40,271 nt of DNA from an uncultured Eubacteriales bacterium (GTDB lineage: Bacteria; Bacillota; Clostridia; Lachnospirales; CAG-274), in the NCBI GenBank assembly GCA_905201505.1, contig CAJKOJ010000012.1, forward strand, positions 1 to 40,271. The letters run 5' to 3'. A model generated the notes under the pieces. That model did no database searches and was not told where the DNA came from. It saw only the letters and a list, made by a program, of their open reading frames with translations. Positions within the stretch are counted from its first letter, which is position 1; the number at the start of each line of letters is the position of its first letter. Positions 1 to 7,699 of the stretch are shown piece after piece. The position numbers and the translations under genes are program-made.

Positions 1-218
1 CTTTTTTGTTGTATATATGCTTCTTCTACTTCTGACCGCACATGACCGTAAAGTTTCTTTTGAGCTTCTGTCAGCGCCTTCATTGCATCATCACGATTAT
101 TAAGTTTCCTTAATATATATAATTTATTTTTGTAATTAATTACTGGGCGGTAAGTATTATCTTTTTTATTGTGTCTAATTGAGAATGAGCCGATTTCTAC
201 TCCGAATAACTTGTTCAT
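1..218 (-). CDS. Partial small phage-like protein (AP2-like pattern), C-terminus off the window
   Basis: An open frame starts at an ATG at 218 and runs off the window at position 1, leaving about 72 residues. The start is supported by GGAGGTG five bases upstream. The visible part reads MNKLFGVEIGSF, then a basic stretch with YKNKLYILRKL and DDAMKALTEAQKKLYG. That resembles the short beta-strand plus helix pattern of AP2-like DNA-binding modules in phage HNH proteins and integrases, although no diagnostic residue settles it. It lies 12 bases downstream of the 231-563 gene and shares its promoter. Function is not established. Confidence 0.55.
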   Translation of the reverse strand, partial: MNKLFGVEIGSFSIRHNKKDNTYRPVINYKNKLYILRKLNNRDDAMKALTEAQKKLYGHVRSEVEEAYIQQK

Positions 219-230
219 TAGAACACCTCC

Positions 231-563
231 TTAGCTGTTTAAATAGCTCTGTGATTTTAATAAATCTGTGTACTCTCCGCAAATATACCATGTACCTGAC
301 GATGGAATGTATTTCAATATTTTTGTCTTTGTGGAGATGTTAAATCGTTCTAACACTTCTATTCTGCTTTTGTAGTATTCTACTTCACGTTCTTGTCTTG
401 CGCTGTTAGTTTCTTTTCTAGTACCTTGTAGCAGTAATTCTCTGACGTGGAATTTTTGAAGCTTACCATAAGAGTCTAACATAGACATCCAAATGTCTGG
501 CGGTGTGTCTCCTGAAATGTTGACCCTCTTAGTAGCTTTCGGAATGTTTGTTGTATTGTACAT
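231..563 (-). CDS. Hypothetical phage/plasmid-like protein, 110 aa
   Basis: I do not recognise a family. The protein is hydrophilic, with PPDIWMSMLDSYGKL near residue 21, a charged helical middle and a C-terminal IPSSGTWYICGEYTDLL. There is no signal peptide or membrane segment. GAGGTG precedes the ATG by about seven bases. It is first in a two-gene minus-strand unit with the partial gene at 1-218. Its promoter carries a LexA-type box, so it is probably induced by DNA damage, as many prophage and integrative-element genes are. Mobile-element origin is inferred from that context only. Confidence 0.55.
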   Translation of the reverse strand: MYNTTNIPKATKRVNISGDTPPDIWMSMLDSYGKLQKFHVRELLLQGTRKETNSARQEREVEYYKSRIEVLERFNISTKTKILKYIPSSGTWYICGEYTDLLKSQSYLNS

Positions 564-582
564 TTTATTTCACCTCTCGAGT

Positions 583-612
583 ATTATAACACGAACATGT
601 GTTTGGTGTAAA
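583..612 (-). promoter_or_regulatory. SigA-type promoter of the phage-like unit
   Basis: On the minus strand TTTACA (612-607) and a perfect TATAAT (588-583) are separated by 18 bases. The -10 box lies about 20 bases upstream of the ATG at 563. A LexA-like box fills the spacer. Confidence 0.7.
592..605. promoter_or_regulatory. LexA (SOS) box inside the promoter spacer
   Basis: CGAACATGTGTTTG matches the Gram-positive LexA/DinR consensus CGAACRNRYGTTYC at 13 of 14 positions and fits the clostridial GAAC-N4-GTTT form exactly. It sits between the -35 and -10 boxes of the 231-563 gene, a position where bound repressor would block RNA polymerase. A similar box precedes ruvA in this window. Confidence 0.7.
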
Positions 613-727
613 GAGAGTTTTGATTTATGAGTATGCGAAAATATTCTTTGGATGTTGTGTTGTAAGAATACTTTAGTATAACCATAAATTTGTACTATAA
701 TTCAGACTCTTTTCCAAAATTATAAAG

Positions 728-897
728 TTGACTCCTTTAAAAATTTTTGACTCCTTTTTTGACTCCTTTTTGGCATTAAGAAACATTAACATATATGAAG
801 TTATATGAATTTGTACGTTAAATAAAACTGCTTGGAGGGAAGTCATACTTCCCATATTTCCTAGCAATTTCAAGCTTTTACTGCATTTTTTGACTCC
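728..897. repeat. Four copies of TTGACTCC in the gap 564-915
   Basis: TTGACTCC occurs at 728-735, 747-754, 759-766 and 890-897, the first three within 39 bases. Read on the minus strand they are GGAGTCAA copies, and one frame across them gives QKGVKKGVKNF followed by a stop. That resembles the Gly-Val-Lys tails of some tyrosine integrases. The rest of the gap holds only the phage-like promoter and AT-rich sequence, and I see no credible gene in it. The repeats could mark an old element end or attachment site. Confidence 0.45.
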
Positions 898-915
898 TCT
901 AAGGTTATCTTCTAG

Positions 916-1848
916 TTATAGGATATCCCTATAGCCAGAGTCGTCACCCATAGCTTTATACTTTTTGATCTCCTCTAAGTACTTCTCTCCTAATGGGCTG
1001 ATCGCGACTCCTTTTCGCTTGATATAGCCAATCGTCATGAGCTCATCCGATTTTAGTTTCACAGCACAGTAATCATCACCATTTAAGCTTTCACAGATAA
1101 TTCCTGAACATAATGTATATCCATTTAACCCAACCATGAGATTTAACATAGTAGCTCTGTCATTTGCTTTGATCAGACGTTTATATTCATAGGTACTTAA
1201 TACTTCCTCTGCAAAATAAAAGGAGTTATATTCCCCCTGTTCAAATGACAGGCATGGATATTCTTCCAACTCTTCGATCGTAATCTCTTCTTTATCTGCC
1301 AGAGGATGCCCTTTCCACATATAAACGTAAATTCCACATTCCAATAATGGATGGAATTCAAGCCCTGATTCCTGCAGCATCTTGCTTAATACCTTCTTAT
1401 TAAATTCATTTAAATAAAGGATCCCGATCTCACTGTGAAAATCTTTGACGTCTTTGATCACTTCGTATGTCTTCGTCTCTCTGACTGCAAATTCGTATTC
1501 ATCCATACCAAACTGTTTGACCATCTCCACAAAAGCATTCACTGCAAATGTATAATGCTGCATGGAAACTCCGAATTTCTTCTTGATATTTTTCTTCTCA
1601 ATATAGCGAGATTCCATAAGCTGATACTGTTCAACGACCTGTCTTGCATAACTTAAGAATTCCATTCCTTCTTGTGTGACTGATACTCCTCGATTGCTTC
1701 TCTTAAAGAGTCTTGTTCCAATCTCTTTTTCTAATTCTTTGACTGCAAGAGATAGACTTGGCTGTGAGATAAACAGGCTTTTTGCCGCCTCATTCATAGA
1801 CCCTGTATCTGCGATCGCTATAATATATCTTAATTGTGTTAATGTCAT
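916..1848 (-). CDS. LysR-family transcriptional regulator
   Basis: At 310 residues this is the usual LysR length. Residues 1-60 form the winged helix-turn-helix (MTLTQLRYIIAIADTGSMNE, then AAKSLFISQPSLSLAVKELE and GTRLFKRSNRGV). A linker helix and a periplasmic-binding-protein-like effector domain follow from about residue 90. The start has AAGGAAGGG upstream. The gene diverges from the MarR gene across a 192-bp gap, with its own promoter at 1896-1924. The effector and targets cannot be read from the sequence. CGN arginine codons are frequent, unlike the central block. Confidence 0.9.
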   Translation of the reverse strand: MTLTQLRYIIAIADTGSMNEAAKSLFISQPSLSLAVKELEKEIGTRLFKRSNRGVSVTQEGMEFLSYARQVVEQYQLMESRYIEKKNIKKKFGVSMQHYTFAVNAFVEMVKQFGMDEYEFAVRETKTYEVIKDVKDFHSEIGILYLNEFNKKVLSKMLQESGLEFHPLLECGIYVYMWKGHPLADKEEITIEELEEYPCLSFEQGEYNSFYFAEEVLSTYEYKRLIKANDRATMLNLMVGLNGYTLCSGIICESLNGDDYCAVKLKSDELMTIGYIKRKGVAISPLGEKYLEEIKKYKAMGDDSGYRDIL

Positions 1849-1895
1849 GGTTCTTCCCTTCCTTATCTTTTGAAACTCTCTAATGTCCGTGGTTT

Positions 1896-1924
1896 ATTAT
1901 ACTTGATTTTTCGCCGCTTGTCTT
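1896..1924 (-). promoter_or_regulatory. Promoter of the LysR gene
   Basis: On the minus strand AAGACA (1924-1919) and TATAAT (1901-1896) are 17 bases apart. The -10 is perfect and the -35 is weak, as expected for a regulated or autoregulated LysR promoter. Confidence 0.5.
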
Positions 1925-1946
1925 ATGATTTTTGAAAGAAACGCTC

Positions 1947-1976
1947 TTGACATATTGGTTTGCTTTGTCTTATAAT
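1947..1976 (+). promoter_or_regulatory. Strong promoter of the marR-yczE/kinase operon
   Basis: A consensus TTGACA (1947-1952) and consensus TATAAT (1971-1976) are 18 bases apart. Transcription should begin near 1983, just before a perfect palindrome at 1988-2011. A strong promoter with an operator at the start point is typical of a repressed, autoregulated operon. Confidence 0.8.
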
Positions 1977-1987
1977 AATGGCTGTTG

Positions 1988-2011
1988 TAATAGTTAGAAT
2001 TCTAACTATTA
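1988..2011. promoter_or_regulatory. Perfect 24-bp palindrome, probable MarR operator
   Basis: The half-site TAATAGTTAGAA is followed directly by its exact reverse complement, giving 24 bp of uninterrupted dyad symmetry centred on GAATTC. It lies immediately after the predicted start point of the promoter at 1947-1976 and 30 bases upstream of the MarR start codon. Size and position fit a MarR dimer site for autorepression. Confidence 0.75.
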
Positions 2012-2040
2012 GTTTTCTAATCATAAAAGGAGCATCATCT

Positions 2041-2466
2041 ATGTATGAATCATCTTATCATTATCTTCTGATGTCCAATCATTTAAACCTTCAGAAGAAA
2101 ATCATGGCTGTCTTAAAGCCACTTGGTCTCTCAACCGGCCAGCCAAAGGTCTTAGACCATCTTCGATATCATAATGGTTCCAGTCAAAAAGACATTGCCC
2201 ATGCTTGTCATATCGAACCTGCTTCTTTGACTTCTATTTTAAATCGAATGGAAAAACAGCATATGATCGAGCGTAAGAATTTGAACGGAAATCGCCGATC
2301 CTTTCATATTTTCCTGACAGATTATGGAATGGAACTGTCTGAATCGATTGAAAAAACTTTCTTATCTCTTGAACAAGAAGTTTTTTCGGGGATTTCTAAT
2401 GCAGAAAAAGAACAATTTCTAAAGATCTTTGAAAAACTATATAAAAATACTACAAAAGAGGAGTAA
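2041..2466 (+). CDS. MarR-family transcriptional regulator
   Basis: The protein has 141 residues, a normal MarR length. The winged helix-turn-helix spans about residues 30-95: STGQPKVLDHLRYHNGSSQK, then HIEPASLTSILNRMEKQHMI and a wing around RKNLNGNRRSFHIFLTDYG. I place the start at ATG 2041, behind AAAGGAG. A longer frame from 1960 would run through the promoter and operator and has no ribosome binding site. It is followed after eight bases by the membrane/kinase fusion gene, which is its likely regulated partner. The ligand is unknown. Confidence 0.88.
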   Translation: MYESSYHYLLMSNHLNLQKKIMAVLKPLGLSTGQPKVLDHLRYHNGSSQKDIAHACHIEPASLTSILNRMEKQHMIERKNLNGNRRSFHIFLTDYGMELSESIEKTFLSLEQEVFSGISNAEKEQFLKIFEKLYKNTTKEE

Positions 2467-2474
2467 ATCACATC

Positions 2475-3752
2475 ATGGAAAAACTAAAACGTTATATCAT
2501 CTTTTTTATTGGGCTTTATATTAACTCTCTCGGAGTTGCCCTGATCACAAAAGCAAGTCTTGGTACATCACCGATTTCTTCCATTCCTTATGTACTGAGC
2601 CTTAATTTCCCATTTACACTTGGAAATTTCACCATTTTCTTCAGCCTGTTACTGATCTTTTTACAGCTGTTGATCTTACGAAAGAATTTTAAACTGGAAC
2701 ACGTGTTACAGATTCCAATCTCTATCTTATTCGGATATTTTATTGACTGGTCTATGATTCTTCTTGGATTTGTAAATCCGTCCTTTTATTTGATGAAGAT
2801 CATTTATCTGCTGATCGGATGTCTGATCCTTGGATTTGGTGTGTATACAGAAGTCCTTGCCAATGTTGCCATGCTTCCTGGGGAATCTTTTGTACGTGCC
2901 ATTGTAATGACTTGTCATACAGAATTCGGTGTAACTAAAATCTGTTTTGACGTATCTATGACTGTGATTGCTGGAGTTCTTTCCTTTGTATTCGCAGGTA
3001 AGTTAGACGGTGTACGTGAAGGTACAGTTATTGCCGCTTTACTTGTTGGATTTATTGCACGTTTATTTGGACGTTTCTTATCTTTTGTGGAACCAATGCT
3101 GTTCCCAGATTCAGATACTAACACAGATTTAGACACTGACACAGATTCAACAGACACTCCTATTGTCATTACAATCGCTCGTGAATATGGAAGCGGTGGA
3201 CATGACCTTGGAGAAGCTCTTGCAAAACGTCTTGGATTTGATTTCTATGACAATGAGATCATTCAGATGGCTGCAGGTTCTACTGGTTATGATCCTGAAT
3301 TTATTAAGAATAATGATGAACAGATGCGTAGTTCTCTGCTTTATGATCTAATGAATCAGGTATATTCTCACGCACCACAGAACCCAGCTCCAAAAGATAA
3401 AATCTTTGCGGCAGAATCTAAAGTAATCAATGAGCTTGCTTCAAAAGGAAATTGTGTTGTGATCGGTCGTTGTGCTGATTATATCTTAAAAAACCGCCCT
3501 CATTGCATGCGAATCTTCTTACATGCACCTGCCGAGTATCGTGTGAAACGAATTATGAGAACGGAAAACTTATCTCATGATGCGGCACTGACGAAAGCAA
3601 TCCAGATGAACCGCAAGCGTTCTGATAACTATCATTATTATACGCATCAACCATGGGGATTATCCAGAAACTACCATCTGACACTGGACACTTCATTTGG
3701 AGATGATTTTGTACTTGATAGCATTTGTGAAGGGTTGAAACATATTCAGTAA
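2475..3752 (+). CDS. YczE-like membrane protein fused to a cytidylate-kinase-like domain
   Basis: This 425-residue protein has two parts. Residues 1-210 contain about five hydrophobic segments and the motif KASLGTSPISSIPY, typical of the YczE/YitT-like integral membrane family. Residues 211-228 form an Asp/Thr-rich linker. Residues 229-425 resemble the cytidylate-kinase-like family: IVITIAREYGSGGHDLGEAL (a P-loop-like segment with GSGG), FYDNEIIQMAA, a GRCADYIL segment and RIFLHAPAEYRVKRI. The family is known as stand-alone proteins, and the nucleotide substrate of these fused forms is not known to me. It is the second gene of a MarR-controlled operon, so a role in a stress or efflux-like response is inference. 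Confidence 0.85.
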   Translation: MEKLKRYIIFFIGLYINSLGVALITKASLGTSPISSIPYVLSLNFPFTLGNFTIFFSLLLIFLQLLILRKNFKLEHVLQIPISILFGYFIDWSMILLGFVNPSFYLMKIIYLLIGCLILGFGVYTEVLANVAMLPGESFVRAIVMTCHTEFGVTKICFDVSMTVIAGVLSFVFAGKLDGVREGTVIAALLVGFIARLFGRFLSFVEPMLFPDSDTNTDLDTDTDSTDTPIVITIAREYGSGGHDLGEALAKRLGFDFYDNEIIQMAAGSTGYDPEFIKNNDEQMRSSLLYDLMNQVYSHAPQNPAPKDKIFAAESKVINELASKGNCVVIGRCADYILKNRPHCMRIFLHAPAEYRVKRIMRTENLSHDAALTKAIQMNRKRSDNYHYYTHQPWGLSRNYHLTLDTSFGDDFVLDSICEGLKHIQ

Positions 3753-3767
3753 TTTATTATGATTGTA

Positions 3768-3810
3768 AAAAGGATAGATGCCTTGGTTTTTGGCAGCTAT
3801 CCTTTTCTAT
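3768..3810 (+). terminator. Rho-independent terminator after the marR operon
   Basis: AAAAGGATAG (3768-3777) pairs with CTATCCTTTT (3797-3806). An inner GCC/GGC pairing extends the stem, and a T-rich tract follows. It lies 15 bases after the stop codon of the fusion gene. Confidence 0.75.
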
Positions 3811-3864
3811 TTCTTGTTCTAATTTCTCTGAAATTTGCTTATCTGCAAACTCTTAACTGTATTT

Positions 3865-5427
3865 TTACACTACTACTTCTATAATCTTCTTATTATCTAC
3901 TTCCACTTCCTTTAATCCTATTTTTTTATTTTTATTGAAATTAAAACTCAGCAAATATCCCTTTTCTAAATGGTAATATTCTAAGTATTCTGCTAACTGC
4001 TTTTCTCCTCTTTTGTTATACTCATTACCTCTCCAGATTTTCAATTCGATCACATACTGTTTCCCCAAATAGTCCACAATAACATCTGTTCTACTCTGAT
4101 CTCTTGTCTGTGCTTCTATATAATAATTTCCAGTACCATTAATAATCGGTTTTAAATATAGCAAAAATACACGCCGGCCATTTTCTTCTACAAATTTTTC
4201 TGTATTTTCCCCATAAATATCATGAAAATGTATCATAAACTTTTCAAGCACCAATTCCATATTTAATATGCCATCTTTCACAAATTGATTCTTATCACGT
4301 TCTCCTGTTTGATATATCACACTACTTGTTAATTCTTCCGACAAAAACAAATTGTATAATCTGGTCTCAAATATACGATTTGAAATAACTACCTGACCAT
4401 CGTTTTCCTTAATAAATCCAAACATCGTTCCAATATCTATCACAAAGTTATCTGGATTATATGGATAGGATTCTCCTTGAAATAATATGGAATATAGCAT
4501 ATTTTTCAATTCTTTATAATCTGTGATCTTCTTTCTCAGATCATCAAACAATGTATTAGTCTCTTTTAAAAGAATCTTGATTGCTTCTAATACTCCTTGT
4601 TTTGTCCAATTTTGATCGCATCTCTCATCGATTAACTTGCAGATCTTTGATACCAAGTATGGATAACCTGAAGTATATTCATAAATCAATTCCGCAATCT
4701 TTTTCACTTCCATCGTGCATTTATAATCTTTCTCATATTCATCAAGCATACTTGCAATATCATCTCTTGTAAAACTCATATCTACACTAAAATCTGCGGC
4801 TATATTCCACGGACTATTCATCTGATGTTCATGGTCTTCTCTTATACGATGCTTTAAATTTTTTATGTCATAAACCCCAGCTAATATGACTGATTGAAAC
4901 GTTGGCCTTGTACTGCGTTTTAGAAATTTGCTTCGAAGCATTCCTAGAAAATCTATAAAAACTTTATGATCACTCGCCTGATCAACCTCATCAATCATTA
5001 AAATTACAGGAACTTCTGCATTTTTGCAAATATTGGATATCAAACTAGAAAGGCTTAACATATCTTGTGCTTTCTTCTTTATACTGTCAATGATAATCTG
5101 TTTTACTGTATCATCAATTGTAGGAACTTCTTCATATAGTACCGTATCATACAATAATTCACATATAGTTCCACAAAATGCTGTTTCGCTTTCAAAAGCT
5201 GTTTCTCCAAGACCTTCGAAACTAATAAAAAATACTGTATATTTATCTGCGAGATATTTGACTAACATATTTAATGTAGTTGTCTTTCCATATTGTCTCG
5301 CCCGATTTATTACAAAATATTTTTTCTCATCCACTAACTGCTTTATTTGTGCTAACTTTGAATCTATGTTTACCATATAATGCTCATTCGGATAACAAAT
5401 TCCATTTACATTAAATGTTTTACTCAT
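3865..5427 (-). CDS. AAA-ATPase with C-terminal PD-(D/E)XK nuclease-like domain
   Basis: From ATG 5427 the protein has 520 residues. A TTG four codons upstream is possible, but GGTGAGG fits the ATG. The N-terminal half has a variant P-loop, RARQYGKTTT (about residues 42-51), and a Walker B VILMIDEVD (about 140-148). Near the C-terminus RTDVIVDYLGKQYVIELKIW carries the D...ExK signature of PD-(D/E)XK nucleases. This is the architecture of the AAA-ATPase-like plus PDDEXK_9 proteins that occur in many copies in gut Bacteroidetes and Clostridia. Their function is unproven, with defence or element maintenance often suggested. It stands alone and is more AT-rich than its neighbours, consistent with transfer. 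Confidence 0.85.
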   Translation of the reverse strand: MSKTFNVNGICYPNEHYMVNIDSKLAQIKQLVDEKKYFVINRARQYGKTTTLNMLVKYLADKYTVFFISFEGLGETAFESETAFCGTICELLYDTVLYEEVPTIDDTVKQIIIDSIKKKAQDMLSLSSLISNICKNAEVPVILMIDEVDQASDHKVFIDFLGMLRSKFLKRSTRPTFQSVILAGVYDIKNLKHRIREDHEHQMNSPWNIAADFSVDMSFTRDDIASMLDEYEKDYKCTMEVKKIAELIYEYTSGYPYLVSKICKLIDERCDQNWTKQGVLEAIKILLKETNTLFDDLRKKITDYKELKNMLYSILFQGESYPYNPDNFVIDIGTMFGFIKENDGQVVISNRIFETRLYNLFLSEELTSSVIYQTGERDKNQFVKDGILNMELVLEKFMIHFHDIYGENTEKFVEENGRRVFLLYLKPIINGTGNYYIEAQTRDQSRTDVIVDYLGKQYVIELKIWRGNEYNKRGEKQLAEYLEYYHLEKGYLLSFNFNKNKKIGLKEVEVDNKKIIEVVV

Positions 5428-5548
5428 ATCCCTCACCAACTTTCTTTTATTATGTATATCATTTCTTTACTATGTTTTTAATTTTACCATTTGATATTGC
5501 AAATAACAAGGAAATGATACTATAAAGAAATACAGGACATCCATACTT

Positions 5549-6904
5549 TCACATTTTTGGAAACTGAAATATAAAACTTGTTCCTTCTCCTTTTTTGCTT
5601 TCCACATGTATTTGCCCGCCATGAACTGCCACGATAAAGTGAACCATCGAAAGACCAAGTCCAGTTCCTCCATTCTCTCTGGAACGGCTTTTATCTACCC
5701 GGTAAAAACGATCCCAGATCTTAGGAATATCTTCCTGAGCGATCCCTATCCCATCATCCTTTACTTCTCCTATGATCATATCTCCTTGTTCTTTCCATAG
5801 AATATCAATATGACCATGTTCCTTTCCATAGCTGATCGCATTCTGAACAAGATTCATCATCATTCGTAATAATAATGTATGATTTCCCATCATCTTTACA
5901 TCTCGATCACTGAAAACAGATATCTGAATCTTCTTTTGCTCTGCCTGCTCGCGCAATTCTTCTACGATAACTTCTGTCAATAGTATGAGATCAACTTCTT
6001 CCATATCATAAGATTCGCTCATCTCACCTCTTGCGATCATTAACATCTCATTGATCAATTTCGACATGCGTCTTGCCTGTCTTAGAATGATCATGATCTC
6101 TTCTTTTTCCTCTTCCTCTAATACTGGATCTTCGATCAAATATTCGCATTGAGAAATGATCACGGTCACTGGAGTTCGAAGTTCATGGGATACATCTGCT
6201 GTAAACTGCTGTTCTTTTTCAAAGGATTCTTCCAGTCTTTCGAACATTTGATTAAATTTATGAGATAATTCATACAATTCATCTCTTACTTTCGGCAATG
6301 GAAGCCTTTTTGTAAGATCCTTTCCATAACTGATATTCTCTACCTGATCACAGATCAGATCCACCTGCTTTAATGCACGTTTCAGCATAAAATATCCTGT
6401 CATTGCTATCAATACGATGAACACTGGATATAAGATGATCATCATTTTCTGAGATGTTGTCATAAATACTTCGATCGCATGAATGGATGTGATCCCCCTG
6501 ATCCATATAGCCTTATTCTTTCCATAGGTATGCACACTGTCATATACCATCCATTTGCTGCTGCCAGATGTAATGACTCTCGGTGTATGAGACTTTAAGA
6601 TCGTCTGTTTCGGAAATTTCTCTGGCATTGTGCCGTATAATAGTTTTCCATTATCGTCATAGACACAAAACATGACTCCATCCTGATAAAACTGAGTATC
6701 TTCTGATAGATAGTAAGTTTCATCCTGAAATTGAAAGTTTGCAGAAAAACCTGTCACTGCTGTACTGACTTCTTCTTCTGTCGCTGAAATTCCGACTTTG
6801 TCGACAAAGTAAAACATAAAGACAAGAACCATTCCTAAAATAAGTGCAATGATCCCTGTATACCATAATGTGACCTTTTTCTTGATCGTCATCTGCTTCA
6901 TCAT
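5549..6904 (-). CDS. Membrane sensor histidine kinase
   Basis: A 451-residue orthodox kinase. Membrane segments lie at about residues 14-34 and 153-174, flanking an extracytoplasmic sensor region of about 118 residues. A HAMP linker follows, then HisKA with the phosphorylated His240 in VSHELRTP. The ATPase domain has an N box (LVQNAISYG), G1 (DDGIGI), an F box (FYRVD) and G2 (GGTGLGLS). The start codon overlaps the end of the response-regulator gene (ATGATG region), indicating translational coupling. The sensed signal is unknown. It may control the divergent gene that begins at 7700, which has OmpR-like direct repeats upstream. Confidence 0.93.
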   Translation of the reverse strand: MMKQMTIKKKVTLWYTGIIALILGMVLVFMFYFVDKVGISATEEEVSTAVTGFSANFQFQDETYYLSEDTQFYQDGVMFCVYDDNGKLLYGTMPEKFPKQTILKSHTPRVITSGSSKWMVYDSVHTYGKNKAIWIRGITSIHAIEVFMTTSQKMMIILYPVFIVLIAMTGYFMLKRALKQVDLICDQVENISYGKDLTKRLPLPKVRDELYELSHKFNQMFERLEESFEKEQQFTADVSHELRTPVTVIISQCEYLIEDPVLEEEEKEEIMIILRQARRMSKLINEMLMIARGEMSESYDMEEVDLILLTEVIVEELREQAEQKKIQISVFSDRDVKMMGNHTLLLRMMMNLVQNAISYGKEHGHIDILWKEQGDMIIGEVKDDGIGIAQEDIPKIWDRFYRVDKSRSRENGGTGLGLSMVHFIVAVHGGQIHVESKKGEGTSFIFQFPKM

Positions 6905-7572
6905 TCTTCCCTCATCACATAGCCTGTTCCGCGTACCGTATGGATCAGTTTTTTCTCATATCCTGCATCAATTTTCTTTCGGAGATATCTTATATATACA
7001 TCAATAACATTCGATCCTCCCTCATAGTCATAATTCCATGCATTTTGTTCAATCTGCTGCCTCGTCATCACGATATTCTGATTCCGCATCAGACATTCCA
7101 ACACCATAAATTCTTTTGACGACAAACTGATTTCTTTTCCTGCTCTTGTCACAATTCTTGTATCCCGATCCAGAGTAAGATCTGCAATCTTTAACTGATT
7201 CGTTACAAATTGGGGTTTTCTCCGCATCATCACGCGGATTCTTGCGAGTAACTCTTCAAACGCGAATGGCTTGATCAGATAATCATCGGCCCCCAGGTCA
7301 AGCCCCTTTACCCGGTCCTCAATACCATCCCTTGCAGTCAGTAAGAGAATTGGTGTATCATTCCCCATCTGTCTCACTTCCTTTAAAACCGCAAAACCAT
7401 CCTTCCCAGGAAGCATGATGTCGAGAAGAACTCCATCATACGATGTCATCTCAATATAATCTAGCGCTTCTTCTCCGTCTCCACAGGCATCCACACTATA
7501 ATGCTCTCTTACCAAACGTTTCTTTATAATATTTCTTAAATCTTTTTCATCTTCAACAACTAATATTCTCAT
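6901..7572 (-). CDS. OmpR/PhoB-family response regulator
   Basis: From ATG 7572 (MRILVVEDEKDLRN) the protein has 223 residues, the standard OmpR-family size. AAAGG precedes this ATG, and a 14-residue upstream extension has no family counterpart. The receiver domain has the acidic pair E7/D8, phospho-acceptor D51 in VLLDIMLPGKDG, and the conserved Lys in LIKPF. The winged-helix effector domain ends with GGSNVIDVYIRYLRKKID and HTVRGTGYVM. It forms an operon with the downstream histidine kinase. Confidence 0.94.
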   Translation of the reverse strand: MRILVVEDEKDLRNIIKKRLVREHYSVDACGDGEEALDYIEMTSYDGVLLDIMLPGKDGFAVLKEVRQMGNDTPILLLTARDGIEDRVKGLDLGADDYLIKPFAFEELLARIRVMMRRKPQFVTNQLKIADLTLDRDTRIVTRAGKEISLSSKEFMVLECLMRNQNIVMTRQQIEQNAWNYDYEGGSNVIDVYIRYLRKKIDAGYEKKLIHTVRGTGYVMREE

Positions 7573-7618
7573 AATGCCTTTATTATAATACAATCTGTTT
7601 TTTGAATCCAGCACCTAT

Positions 7619-7640
7619 TTTTAATGTTATTTTAATGTTT
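7619..7640 (+). promoter_or_regulatory. Tandem 11-bp direct repeat, probable response-regulator binding site
   Basis: TTTTAATGTTA (7619-7629) is followed at once by TTTTAATGTTT (7630-7640). Two 6- to 7-bp cores repeated with 11-bp periodicity are the usual layout of OmpR/PhoB-type operators. It lies between the response regulator and the divergent truncated gene at 7700, upstream of a TATTTATAAC element near 7651-7660. Regulation of either gene by the adjacent two-component system is inferred. Confidence 0.55.
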
Positions 7641-7699
7641 ATTGGTTATGCTATTTATAACAAAAGGAAATCTATCCCAACCAAAGAAAGGAGTTTACA

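Noticed and set aside
673..873. Minus-strand frame of 66 codons containing KKESKKESK
   Set aside because: It consists of the TTGACTCC repeats and AT-rich sequence, has no ribosome binding site or family resemblance, and another frame across the repeats looks more protein-like.
5440..5548. Small gene or terminator in the gap after the histidine kinase
   Set aside because: No frame with a start signal and no stem with a T run were found.
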